12,141 bases of DNA from Lachnospiraceae bacterium UBA3386 (GTDB lineage Bacteria; Bacillota; Clostridia; Lachnospirales; Lachnospiraceae). Below, in pieces: positions 1-7,030 of the stretch. Positions within the stretch are counted from its first letter, which is position 1. Every line of letters begins with the position of its first letter. The stretch lies in NCBI GenBank assembly GCA_002358875.1, contig DEPS01000021.1:15525-27665 (forward strand), written 5' to 3'. Made by a program: the position numbers and the translations under genes. Below the pieces are notes generated by a model that searched no databases, was not told the DNA's origin, and was given only the letters and a program-made list of their open reading frames with translations.

Positions 1-1379
1 CGGAGCTTTTTGCCTGCCGATTTTATTCCCGGGATCTGGTCTCCCTTTTCCATGACCTCGAAAAGGCTGACCTGCTCAAGCGCGGCATAGTCGGCTGCAC
101 GGGTCAGGGTCGTCTGGCCGATTCCCCGCCGCGGGACGTTGATAATGCGGCCCAGCGCGATATCGTCCCGCCCGTTGTCGATGATCTTGAGGTAGCACAG
201 CACGTCCTTGATCTCACGGCGGTCGTAAAAATTGGTCCCGCCGATGACGTTGTAGGGAACGGAGCTAAGGACGAGCCGCTCCTCGAGGGCACGGGACTGG
301 GCGTTTGTCCGGTAGAGGATGGCAAAGCTCTTGTAGGAAAGAGAGCTGTCGGCAGCCAGCTTCCTGCGGATATCCTGGACGACGAAGGCCGCTTCCTCCT
401 GCGCGTCATAAAACTGGCGCACATGAACCGGATCTCCCTCCCCCCGGTCGCTCCACAGATGTTTGTCTCTGCGGTTTGTGTTGTTTTTGATAACAGCGTT
501 GGCCGCCTCCAGAATGTTCTGCCGGGAACGGTAATTCTGTTCCAGGCGCACCACCAGCGCTTCGGGGTAAATCTTTTCAAAATCAAGTATATTGCGGATA
601 TCCGCGCCGCGGAATCTGTAGATTGACTGATCGTCGTCCCCGACGACGCAGAGATTTTTGCGGCTCCCGGCAAGAAGCCTGACAAGCTCAAACTGGGCTG
701 TATTGGTGTCCTGGTATTCGTCCACCATAATATAGGTAAATCTCTGCTGGTAGGTTGCCAGCACTTCATCGTGAGATTTGAAAAGCTCCACAGTCAGCAT
801 CAGTAGGTCGTCAAAATCAAGAGCATTGTTTTTCCTGAGCAGCCGCTGGTACTCCTCATAAGCCATTCCGATCTGCTTTTTGCGAAAGCTCTCCCAGTCA
901 TTTTCCTCGTGGTACTGAAGGGGCGTCATAAGCTCGTTCTTGGCAGCCGAGACGGCAGACAGGATCTCCCTCTCCTTCAGGGTCTTCGTATCGATCCTCA
1001 GCTGTCTGCAGGCCTCCTTCATCAGAGTCTTCTGATCCGACGTATCATAGATCACGAATTTGGGATCATAACCGAGCAGGTCGATATAGCGGCGCAGGAT
1101 CCTGACGCACATGGAGTGGAAGGTGGAGATCCATACTCCCTGCGAGCTGCCTCCAAGAATGTCTTCGACGCGGTCCCTCATTTCACCGGCAGCCTTATTG
1201 GTGAAAGTGATCGCCAGGATATTCCATGGATCCACCCCGCGCTCTTCGATCAGATAGGCGATACGGTGGGTGATCACTCTCGTCTTTCCGCTCCCCGCAC
1301 CCGCGAGGATCAAAACCGGTCCTTTGGTCTGGAAGCAGGCTTTCTGCTGTTCCCTGTTCAGTTTTTCATAAATTGACAT
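1..1379 (-). CDS. pcrA: ATP-dependent DNA helicase PcrA/UvrD (C-terminal part beyond window)
   Basis: Superfamily 1A 3'-5' DNA helicase that acts in replication-fork maintenance and excision repair. I translated the minus strand from the ATG at 1379; about 459 residues are in the window. Visible motifs in order are the Q-motif LNREQQKAC (7-15), Walker A AGAGSGKT (26-33), motif Ia TFTNKAAGEMRDR (58-70), motif II VDEYQDTN (219-226), motif III VVGDDDQSIYRFRGAD (245-260) and the motif IV region LEQNYRS (279-285). The family is usually about 720-780 residues, so the last third, with helicase motifs V-VI and the tail, lies left of base 1. The start codon overlaps the 3' end of recN by 14 bp, and a purine-rich GGGAAG lies upstream, so translation is probably coupled to recN. 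PcrA is preferred over Rep or UvrD from the Gram-positive context; the exact paralogue is inferred. Confidence 0.95.
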   Translation of the reverse strand, partial: MSIYEKLNREQQKACFQTKGPVLILAGAGSGKTRVITHRIAYLIEERGVDPWNILAITFTNKAAGEMRDRVEDILGGSSQGVWISTFHSMCVRILRRYIDLLGYDPKFVIYDTSDQKTLMKEACRQLRIDTKTLKEREILSAVSAAKNELMTPLQYHEENDWESFRKKQIGMAYEEYQRLLRKNNALDFDDLLMLTVELFKSHDEVLATYQQRFTYIMVDEYQDTNTAQFELVRLLAGSRKNLCVVGDDDQSIYRFRGADIRNILDFEKIYPEALVVRLEQNYRSRQNILEAANAVIKNNTNRRDKHLWSDRGEGDPVHVRQFYDAQEEAAFVVQDIRRKLAADSSLSYKSFAILYRTNAQSRALEERLVLSSVPYNVIGGTNFYDRREIKDVLCYLKIIDNGRDDIALGRIINVPRRGIGQTTLTRAADYAALEQVSLFEVMEKGDQIPGIKSAGKKL

Positions 1380-3063
1380 TCTCTTCTCTTCCCTTTTCCC
1401 GCTCTGCCATCTTTTTCATCTCCCGCGCGTTTTCCAGAGCGGCGGGAGTGATCTCTCCCGCCCCGAGAAGACGGGCGAGCTCACTGTCGCTCTCCTTATG
1501 CGTCAGCCTCCGGATGTGTGTCTTTGTATTGTCGTCGCCCGCCACCTTTTCGATGAGATAATGACTGTCCTGCATGGCCGCGATCTGAGGAAGGTGGGTT
1601 ATGCAGAGGATCTGATGGTCCATGGCAAGCCTTCCCATCTTTTCAGAAACCTTCCAGGCTGTCTGTCCGCTGATGCCGGTATCGATCTCGTCAAAAATAA
1701 AAGTGTAGAGCTCATCCCTGCCTGCAAAGACAGTCTTGAGCGCCAGCATGATCCTTGACAGCTCTCCGCCGCTGGCAATCTGCTCCAGAGGGCGCAGGGG
1801 CTCGCCGGGGTTCATGGAGATGTGCATGGATATCTGATCCCAGCCGTCAGGTCCGGGATGATTCCTGTCAGGTTCTACCTTTATTGCGAATTCAACACGC
1901 AGAAAATTCAGGTCCAGAAGGGCCTCCTTCATTTTATCCGCAAAAACCAAAGCCGCTTTCCGGCGGGCCAGGGTCAGCCTCTCGCAGACATCTTCAAGCT
2001 CTGCCCGCTCCTTATCCATCATGGCCTTCAGCTCCCTGCGGCGGGCGTCATAGGCCTCCAGAAATTCTATCCTTTTGCGGCGTTTCTCCAGGGCATCCAT
2101 GATGTCGGAAACGGAGCGGCCGTATTTATCGCCGCAGCGATGGATGACGTCGAGGCGGTCCTCGATCTGTGAGAGCCTTTCAGGGTCAAATGAAAGCTCC
2201 TCCACATAATCCGCAAGGCTTCTGTTAAAATCCGAGAGCAGTCCGTCGACTTCAGTGATCTGGTCCAGAAGCTGGTCAAGATTTTCGTCAAGACCGCCCA
2301 CCGAAGACAGATCCCTGCACGCGCGGCCGACCATATCCGCCGCGCCGCCCTCCGCCGTCAGCCGAAAAGCCGATCCTGCAGCCTCACTGATCCTGCGGAA
2401 GCTTCCCAGCTTTTTCTGCTCACGGATGAGCTCTTCTTCCTCTCCCTCCCGGATGGCAGCCGCTTCGATCTCGTCCGCCTCATAAGTCAGCAGATCCAGC
2501 TCGCGAAGGCGGGCGGACTCATCCAGATCATCCTTCTCCCATTCGTCCGAAAGCTTCTTCCAGCTGCGGGATACCTTGGCCGCCCGCAGCAAAAGCGGGG
2601 CCGTTTCCTCCCCGCCGTAATCATCCACGGTCCTGCGCTGTGCCTCCCTCCGAAGAAGGCGCTGATTTTCGCGCTGTCCGTAAATATCGATCAGGAGCTC
2701 CCCTACCTCGCGAAGCTGCCTGAGCGGCACAGTCTCCCCGCAGATCTGGCAGATGCTCCGGTTGGGAAAGAGCTTTCTTTTTATGAGGATGATCCCGTCC
2801 TCCTCGGGCGAAAGACCCAGCTCACGGATCTTTTCGAGCTGCCTTTCATGATCCGCCTTAAACGTCAGCTCGATCAGAGCAAATTCCGCGCCCGTCCGTA
2901 TAATGCTCTTGTCCGCCCTGGCGCCCAGCGCAAGGTTTATGGACCCTATAATGATTGATTTACCTGCTCCCGTCTCACCGGTGAGAATGTTGAGGCCGTC
3001 CGAAAATGAGACCTCCTCCTCCTCGATCAGTGCCAGATTCTTAACATGAAGGCTTAAAAGCAT
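1366..3063 (-). CDS. recN: DNA repair protein RecN
   Basis: SMC-like ATPase recruited to DNA double-strand breaks. At 565 residues it is full length for the family. The Walker A motif GETGAGKS is at 29-36, followed by a long charged helical middle (about 155-400) that should form the coiled-coil arms. The ABC signature SGGELSRIML is at 431-440, Walker B and the D-loop FIFDEIDTGISG at 455-466, and the His-switch ITHLPQIAA at about 488-496. The start is supported by GGAGG a few bases before the ATG. Around 128-133 the protein has YGQREN where many RecN proteins have HGQHEH, and a CQIC pair lies at 105-108; both look like lineage variation. It follows argR after a 108-bp gap and overlaps pcrA by 14 bp, so recN and pcrA are probably co-transcribed. 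I saw no convincing LexA box upstream. Confidence 0.97.
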   Translation of the reverse strand: MLLSLHVKNLALIEEEEVSFSDGLNILTGETGAGKSIIIGSINLALGARADKSIIRTGAEFALIELTFKADHERQLEKIRELGLSPEEDGIILIKRKLFPNRSICQICGETVPLRQLREVGELLIDIYGQRENQRLLRREAQRRTVDDYGGEETAPLLLRAAKVSRSWKKLSDEWEKDDLDESARLRELDLLTYEADEIEAAAIREGEEEELIREQKKLGSFRRISEAAGSAFRLTAEGGAADMVGRACRDLSSVGGLDENLDQLLDQITEVDGLLSDFNRSLADYVEELSFDPERLSQIEDRLDVIHRCGDKYGRSVSDIMDALEKRRKRIEFLEAYDARRRELKAMMDKERAELEDVCERLTLARRKAALVFADKMKEALLDLNFLRVEFAIKVEPDRNHPGPDGWDQISMHISMNPGEPLRPLEQIASGGELSRIMLALKTVFAGRDELYTFIFDEIDTGISGQTAWKVSEKMGRLAMDHQILCITHLPQIAAMQDSHYLIEKVAGDDNTKTHIRRLTHKESDSELARLLGAGEITPAALENAREMKKMAEREKGREENVNL

Positions 3064-3124
3064 TTTTTCCTCCGAAAGATTTTCCCTGCACGCGGTTTTC
3101 GCTCTTTACAAGTCACACTCCAGT

Positions 3125-3137
3125 CAGGTGTTACCTG
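3125..3137. promoter_or_regulatory. Short palindrome upstream of recN
   Basis: CAGGT-gtt-ACCTG is a perfect 5+5 dyad with a 3-base centre, about 60 bp upstream of the recN start in the 108-bp argR-recN gap. It could be a small operator, but five-base arms arise easily by chance. It does not match a Gram-positive LexA box, and I could not place a convincing -35/-10 pair beside it. The remainder of the gap shows nothing else clear. Confidence 0.2.
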
Positions 3138-3171
3138 TAAAATGTCCGCGTTCATTCCAAATTCGCTGCGC

Positions 3172-3636
3172 TCAGAATAAAGGCTTCCCCTGCAGGTCGC
3201 GCAGGAGCTTCTCCCTGGCTTCCTCCGCCGCCTCGTTCGTTTTCAGAACAGCAAAGATCGTGTCATCTCCTGCAATACAGCCGACAATACCGATGATGGA
3301 GAGTCCATCAATAGCGGCCGCGGCCCCCATGGCCATTCCGGCGTCTGTTTTGATCACAAGAATATTCTGCGCTGTTTCCACGGTACGGACTGAATCCCTG
3401 AGCATACGCACAAGGCGCTGCTGCTCAATGCCGCCTCCCGGCTGAGGAAGGGCGTAAACATTTTTACCGCCCGACGTAAGTCTTTTGACAAGGCGGAGCC
3501 TGCGGATATCCCGTGAAACAGTCGCCTGCGTGACGTCAAACCCGCGTTCCTTCAACGCTGCCTGCAGTTCTTCCTGCGTCGAGATCTCTCTTGCGCGGAT
3601 GATTTCAAGTATCGTTTCGTGACGCTTGTTATTCAT
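3172..3636 (-). CDS. argR: Arginine repressor ArgR/AhrC
   Basis: Hexameric arginine-responsive transcription regulator of arginine biosynthesis and catabolism. At 154 residues it has the usual family length. The N-terminal winged helix-turn-helix spans about 1-65, with the recognition region TQATVSRDIRRLRLVK at 36-51. The C-terminal arginine-binding and oligomerisation domain spans about 75-154, with VIKTDAGMAMGAAAAID at 94-110 and GCIAGDDTIFAVL at 119-131; GDDT is the conserved ligand-contact patch. The reading frame stays open 37 codons upstream to an ATG at 3747. I place the start at the ATG at 3636 because MNNKRHETILEII matches the family N-terminus, an AAAGG lies upstream, and a promoter lies inside the upstream open stretch. 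It sits between nadK and recN, the usual place in Clostridia. Confidence 0.96.
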   Translation of the reverse strand: MNNKRHETILEIIRAREISTQEELQAALKERGFDVTQATVSRDIRRLRLVKRLTSGGKNVYALPQPGGGIEQQRLVRMLRDSVRTVETAQNILVIKTDAGMAMGAAAAIDGLSIIGIVGCIAGDDTIFAVLKTNEAAEEAREKLLRDLQGKPLF

Positions 3637-3666
3637 AATCCGGACTGACCTTTCTATACCCTGATA

Positions 3667-3689
3667 ACAATTTCTTTTACTGAAATTGT
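3667..3689. promoter_or_regulatory. Perfect inverted repeat over the argR promoter -10 (possible operator)
   Basis: ACAATTTC and GAAATTGT form a perfect 8+8 dyad with a 7-base centre. With one bulged base it extends outward to GATA/TATC. It covers most of the -10 hexamer and the expected start site of argR. Position and symmetry fit an operator; it could also fold at the transcript's 5' end. It does not look like a classical ARG box (TNTGAAT-like half-sites), so autoregulation by ArgR is not established. Confidence 0.4.
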
Positions 3690-3713
3690 ATCTCAAATCC
3701 GTTAATTCGTAAA
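3685..3713 (-). promoter_or_regulatory. Candidate sigma-A promoter for argR (-recN-pcrA)
   Basis: On the minus strand, -35 TTTACG (3713-3708) and -10 TACAAT (3690-3685) are separated by exactly 17 bp. The predicted transcript starts near 3678, about 40 nt before the argR ATG. This is the longest gap in the nusB-pcrA run (150 bp) and the only one with a good hexamer pair, so argR, recN and pcrA may form a sub-operon that can be controlled apart from nusB-nadK. The -10 lies inside a perfect palindrome. Confidence 0.6.
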
Positions 3714-3786
3714 GATTTTCGTGCTGTTTTTTCCGTGTATCCGCCATGCCTGAAAACCACCTGTCCTGATTCTGTATTTTTTATGT

Positions 3787-4644
3787 TCATGATGTAAATT
3801 TTTTGTGCAGGGTCTCAAGGAAGCTTCCCCTGTCAAGTCGGATCAGGCGGGTGACTCCTTCGGAGCGGGAGATACTGATTCTGTCCCCGCATTTGAGGTC
3901 TATGTTCTGATTGCCGTCAAAATCACATTCCGCAGACATGGGATCGCCGTTGCGGGGAGGGATCATTTCTATCACAATGCGGTCGTCAGCCGACAGGACG
4001 ACGCTCCGGTTATTGAACGAGTGGGGGCTTATCGGGGTCAGCAGGATCAGCCTTGCCTTCGGCTCCACTATGGGACCGCCGGCAGACATATTATAGGCTG
4101 TGGATCCGGTAGCAGTCGACACGATTACACCGTCCGCATGAAAACGTTTTAAGAGCTGTCCATCTATAAAGACATTGAAATCCAGAACCTGGAGACCGCG
4201 GTTTCTGGTGATGACAACGTCATTGAGCGCATGCCCTCCCGCATCCGGATAGGGATCTCCGTACTCATCGGAAACGGACGCAGCAAGCATCATCCGGCTC
4301 TCGATCTCAAAGCTGCCTTCAAGGACTCTCTGCAGGGCATACACCCACCTGTGACCCGGCACCTCCGCCAGGTATCCCAGATGCCCGATATTGATCCCGA
4401 GGATTGGCGTATCCGTCCCGGCCGAAAGATGTGCGGCCTCCAGCACCGTGCCGTCGCCCCCCAGCACCAGGATACAGTCCGTGCTGCTATTTAGCTCGGC
4501 GCGAAGCTCCTGCCTCTCCTCGTCCGAATAGACGATGCGGCAGGTCTTTCCGTGTGCCTCCAGATAATCCCGGATCGTGACGGAAAGCTCCTGCCCCTTA
4601 TCCTTGCTCCTGTTTGCAATGATAAAAAACCGGTCAATGCTCAT
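3787..4644 (-). CDS. nadK: NAD kinase
   Basis: Phosphorylates NAD+ to NADP+ with ATP or polyphosphate in the cytoplasm; it is the cell's NADP source. At 285 residues it is full length. The nucleotide-binding GGDGT is at 62-66 and the glycine-rich INIGHLGYLAEV at 84-95. ALNDVVITR (139-147) holds the conserved Asn-Asp pair (Asn-Glu in many homologues). FHADGVIVSTATGSTAY (168-184) and SAGGPIVEP (187-195) complete the diphosphate- and NAD-binding core. The N-terminal MSIDRFFIIANRSKD is the standard beginning of the Rossmann-like domain, which supports the ATG at 4644; AAGGA lies about 12 bases upstream, a rather loose ribosome site. It sits 36 bp after tlyA and 150 bp before argR, a typical clostridial arrangement. 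Confidence 0.97.
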   Translation of the reverse strand: MSIDRFFIIANRSKDKGQELSVTIRDYLEAHGKTCRIVYSDEERQELRAELNSSTDCILVLGGDGTVLEAAHLSAGTDTPILGINIGHLGYLAEVPGHRWVYALQRVLEGSFEIESRMMLAASVSDEYGDPYPDAGGHALNDVVITRNRGLQVLDFNVFIDGQLLKRFHADGVIVSTATGSTAYNMSAGGPIVEPKARLILLTPISPHSFNNRSVVLSADDRIVIEMIPPRNGDPMSAECDFDGNQNIDLKCGDRISISRSEGVTRLIRLDRGSFLETLHKKFTS

Positions 4645-4680
4645 CGTATGTTCATTCCTTTTCCCGCGGCCTGTGGCTAA

Positions 4681-5616
4681 TCAATCCTTTGAAAGATTTT
4701 CATGAGACAGCCGGACAAGCTCCCTGATCTTCTCCTGCAGTGCCTGTGCGTCCAGTCCTTCTTCAGCCTTAACTTCTGCATCCTGTGCGTCAGCAGACTT
4801 CGCCTCTGCTTCCAGTGCTTCCTCAGCCTTTGCACCTGCTTCCTGTCCTTTAGCGGTTACTGTTTTTTCCTCAGGTTCAGGGAGCTTTCTCAGATACATA
4901 AGGTATTCGATATTTCCCTCCGGCCCCCGGATGGGCGACCAGGACAGATCCAGAACCTTAAATCCTGTCTCCTCAGCGTTCCTCACGGCCTGCTCAATCA
5001 CCTCTGCGTGTACCTTCGGATCACGCACGACACCTTTTTTTCCGACCTTGTCACGTCCGGCTTCAAACTGGGGTTTGATCAGACAGACCATCTCGCCGCC
5101 CGGCGGCAGGATCGCGTATGCGGGAGGAAGGATCTTAGACAGCGAGATAAATGAAACATCCACACTGGCAAAATCCGGCATTTTTCCGGGATCCAGATCC
5201 TCCGGCTTTACATGTCTGAAATTCGTCTTCTCCATGCAGATCACGCGAGGATCTTCCCTGAGCCGGTAATCGAGCTGTCCGTATCCCACATCGATCGCAT
5301 AGACTGCCGCCGCGCCGTTCTGCAGCATACAGTCTGTAAACCCCCCTGTGGAGGCCCCGATGTCCATACAAATCCTGCCCTGCAGGCTGATCGGAAAGGA
5401 TTTAAGCGCCTTTTCCAGCTTCAGGCCGCCGCGGCTGACATACTGCAGCCCGCGGCCCCTGACTTCGACCACGGCCTCCTCCGGAAAGGAAGCCCCGGCC
5501 TTATCCTCCTTCTGGTTATCGACATAAACGATACCCGCCATAATGAGCGCTTTTGCCTTTTCCCTCGAAGGAGCAAGTCCCCGTTCCGTGAGAAGGACAT
5601 CCAAACGTTTTTTCAT
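4681..5616 (-). CDS. tlyA: TlyA family rRNA (cytidine-2'-O)-methyltransferase with charged C-terminal extension
   Basis: S4-domain plus FtsJ-like protein of the TlyA/hemolysin A family, whose studied members 2'-O-methylate rRNA. It has 311 residues. The S4 RNA-binding domain is at 1-60 (KKRLDVLLTERGLAPSREKA at the start), followed by the linker YVSRGGLKLEKAL (59-71). The SAM-binding DIGASTGGFTDC is at 85-96, DVGYGQLDYRLR at 109-120, ASVDVSFISL at 150-159 and CLIKPQFEAGRDKVGKKGVV at 178-197. The core ends near 244. Residues 245-311 form an Ala/Glu/Lys-rich tail that the roughly 270-residue homologues lack. The ATG at 5616 is chosen over the in-frame upstream ATG at 5697 because AGGTGAT lies just before it and MKKRLDVLL is the family N-terminus. 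The old haemolysin label should not be taken as proof of toxicity. Confidence 0.93.
   Translation of the reverse strand: MKKRLDVLLTERGLAPSREKAKALIMAGIVYVDNQKEDKAGASFPEEAVVEVRGRGLQYVSRGGLKLEKALKSFPISLQGRICMDIGASTGGFTDCMLQNGAAAVYAIDVGYGQLDYRLREDPRVICMEKTNFRHVKPEDLDPGKMPDFASVDVSFISLSKILPPAYAILPPGGEMVCLIKPQFEAGRDKVGKKGVVRDPKVHAEVIEQAVRNAEETGFKVLDLSWSPIRGPEGNIEYLMYLRKLPEPEEKTVTAKGQEAGAKAEEALEAEAKSADAQDAEVKAEEGLDAQALQEKIRELVRLSHENLSKD
4742..4845 (-). repeat. Degenerate in-frame 60-nt tandem repeat in the tlyA tail
   Basis: Bases 4742-4785 and 4802-4845 match at 35 of 44 positions with a 60-nt offset (20 codons). In the protein, QEAGAKAEEALEA (258-270) aligns with QDAEVKAEEGLDA (278-290). It looks like an old duplication inside a low-complexity acidic tail. 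The substitutions keep charge and the Ala/Glu pattern. Confidence 0.7.
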
Positions 5617-5677
5617 AATCACCTCATAAGTTGAAGCGCTCTGCGCTGACACTCCCGAAAGGAAATATACGCAGGTC

Positions 5678-6649
5678 CTACTTTCTGCGGGAAACAAGCT
5701 GCTCGATCAGATCACGAAGGAAATCATCGCTCACGCTAAGTGAGTCAAATTCCCTGAGCGCATCGTCAGTCAGCGCCCTCACCTCAAGGGCGGCTTTCTC
5801 AAGGCCAAAAAGAGATACATAAGTCGTCTTGCCTTCCTCTTCATCGCTCCCAACCGGCTTTCCGAGCTCATCGCTGTCACCCGTGACATCCAGTATGTCG
5901 TCCTGGATCTGGAATGCGACGCCAATATCGTAACCGATCTTTCCCAGGCGCTCCACATCCTCAGCAGGAGCACCGGCCAGCACGGCTCCGATCTGGAATC
6001 CGCTCTGGATCATACACGCCGTCTTGTGGCTGTGTATATATTCAAGAATCTGTCCTCCGACAGAGGCTTCTTTTACAGCTATATTACAGCCGCCTCCGCC
6101 TGCCGCCTGGGCATTCTCGGCTTCCAGATCCGCGCACTGGCCGCCCACCATGCCAAAAATGCCCGCGTTCCCGGCCAGAATGCGCAGAGCCCCGACTACG
6201 GCAGCTGTCTCCTCCGGAGATTTTGCCGCATTAAAGGCATCAAGCGCCGTCTCATAGGCAAAATTCAAAAGACCATCTCCAGCAAGGATCGCCATACCCT
6301 CGCCGTAAACGACATGCGTCGTTTTTCTGCCCCTGCGATAATCGTCGTCGTCCATGGCCGGCAGATCATCATGGATCAGGGAGTAGGTGTGGATCATCTC
6401 CAGCGCGGCCATAAAAGGCTCCGCAAGCTCGCGCCTGCCTCCGTAAAGATCGCTGATCTTAGCTATAAGAAGAGGGCGCAGACGTTTTCCTCCTGCCATC
6501 ACACTGTAGCGCATGGCATCCGCCACAGTAGCCGCAGGCGCTTCTCCTTCAGGCATGCTTTTCGGATCCGGAAGATATCTGTCCAGTACGGCATCACATT
6601 CCGCCGACAGCTGTTCCATGATCAAAGAAAAAGAATTCGCATTTTTCAT
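5678..6649 (-). CDS. ispA: Polyprenyl synthetase, farnesyl diphosphate synthase type
   Basis: Condenses dimethylallyl/geranyl diphosphate with isopentenyl diphosphate, giving C15 (possibly C20) prenyl diphosphates for undecaprenyl-phosphate, quinones and other isoprenoids. It has 323 residues. GGKRLRP is at 53-59. The first Asp-rich motif DDLPAMD is at 94-100, with the two-residue insertion and the Tyr five residues upstream (TYSLIH) typical of bacterial type II farnesyl synthases. HSHKT is at 206-210, FQIQDDILD at 246-254 (second Asp-rich motif) and GKPVGSDEEEGK at 263-274. The ATG at 6649 with GGGGG upstream is preferred over an in-frame TTG at 6670, which would extend the protein by seven residues across the xseB stop. 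A Gly-rich stretch near 179-200 is longer than in the homologues I know. It lies next to xseB as usual. Chain length is inferred from motifs. Confidence 0.95.
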   Translation of the reverse strand: MKNANSFSLIMEQLSAECDAVLDRYLPDPKSMPEGEAPAATVADAMRYSVMAGGKRLRPLLIAKISDLYGGRRELAEPFMAALEMIHTYSLIHDDLPAMDDDDYRRGRKTTHVVYGEGMAILAGDGLLNFAYETALDAFNAAKSPEETAAVVGALRILAGNAGIFGMVGGQCADLEAENAQAAGGGGCNIAVKEASVGGQILEYIHSHKTACMIQSGFQIGAVLAGAPAEDVERLGKIGYDIGVAFQIQDDILDVTGDSDELGKPVGSDEEEGKTTYVSLFGLEKAALEVRALTDDALREFDSLSVSDDFLRDLIEQLVSRRK

Positions 6650-6666
6650 TTCTATACCCCCATGCC

Positions 6667-6981
6667 TCAATCCAGTGCGCCGTCCCCGGTCATCCCCTCG
6701 CCGCGCAGCATCTGTACCTTCTTCTCAACGCGGTCGATCCTGTCGTTACAGTAACGCACCAGGCGGATGCCTTTTTCATAACAGGAAAAGGATTCCTCCA
6801 GAGAGATCCCGTCGGATTCCATCCTTTTCACGAGCTCTTCGAGCTCCTCAAAGGCTTTTTCCACGGACAGCTCCTGCCCATTCTCATCCACGTCTTCTTC
6901 CAGGGCAGAAACAGCTTCTGCAGCCTCGATTTCATTTGTCTTTTCAGAAACTTCCTTTGTCTTTTCAGAAATCCGAGCCAT
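6667..6981 (-). CDS. xseB: Exodeoxyribonuclease VII small subunit
   Basis: Small helical subunit that coats the XseA nuclease. It has 104 residues; most family members are about 60-85. The conserved part begins near residue 39, SVEKAFEELEELVKRMESDG, and runs through ISLEESFSCYEKGIRLVRYC to the end of the two-helix hairpin near 92. Residues 1-38 are an extra Glu/Lys-rich leader containing a duplicated heptad (SEKTKEV, SEKTNEI). The ATG at 6981 has AGAGGTG just upstream. The next in-frame ATG is inside the conserved helix, so the extension is probably real. The gene is 49 bp downstream of xseA and its stop lies 17 bp before the ispA ATG, so translation is likely coupled. Confidence 0.95.
   Translation of the reverse strand: MARISEKTKEVSEKTNEIEAAEAVSALEEDVDENGQELSVEKAFEELEELVKRMESDGISLEESFSCYEKGIRLVRYCNDRIDRVEKKVQMLRGEGMTGDGALD
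6935..6971 (-). repeat. Exact 16-nt direct repeat, 21-nt period, in the xseB N-terminus
   Basis: TTTGTCTTTTCAGAAA (plus-strand reading) occurs at 6935-6950 and again at 6956-6971. The period is 21 nt, seven codons, so the coded heptad SEKT(K/N)E(V/I) is duplicated in frame at residues 5-18 of XseB. The copies are nearly identical, which points to a recent duplication. Confidence 0.85.
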
Positions 6982-7030
6982 GAAACACCTCTTTACATCT
7001 TAATAAACATTCAGTTTATCACAACGGTTC

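Noticed and set aside
104..769. 221-codon minus-strand open frame within pcrA
   Set aside because: It is another frame of the same strand as pcrA. The pcrA frame shows all helicase motifs in order; this one is rich in Ser, Thr and Arg with no motif.
3040..3180. LexA (SOS) box upstream of recN
   Set aside because: Only a partial GAAC-type half-site is visible; no GAAC-N4-GTTC-like dyad exists in the gap.
3637..3747. 37-residue N-terminal extension of ArgR starting at 3747
   Set aside because: The family starts at the MNNKRHE equivalent, and the promoter and palindrome lie in the extension, so it is probably non-coding.
6026..6754. 242-codon plus-strand open frame opposite ispA and xseB
   Set aside because: It spans the complement of two well-supported genes and shows no family resemblance; an antisense shadow.
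7003..7019. ATAAAC/GTTTAT hairpin between xseA and xseB
   Set aside because: AT-rich six-base stem, no T-run and too close to the xseB ribosome site; weak evidence for a terminator or switch.
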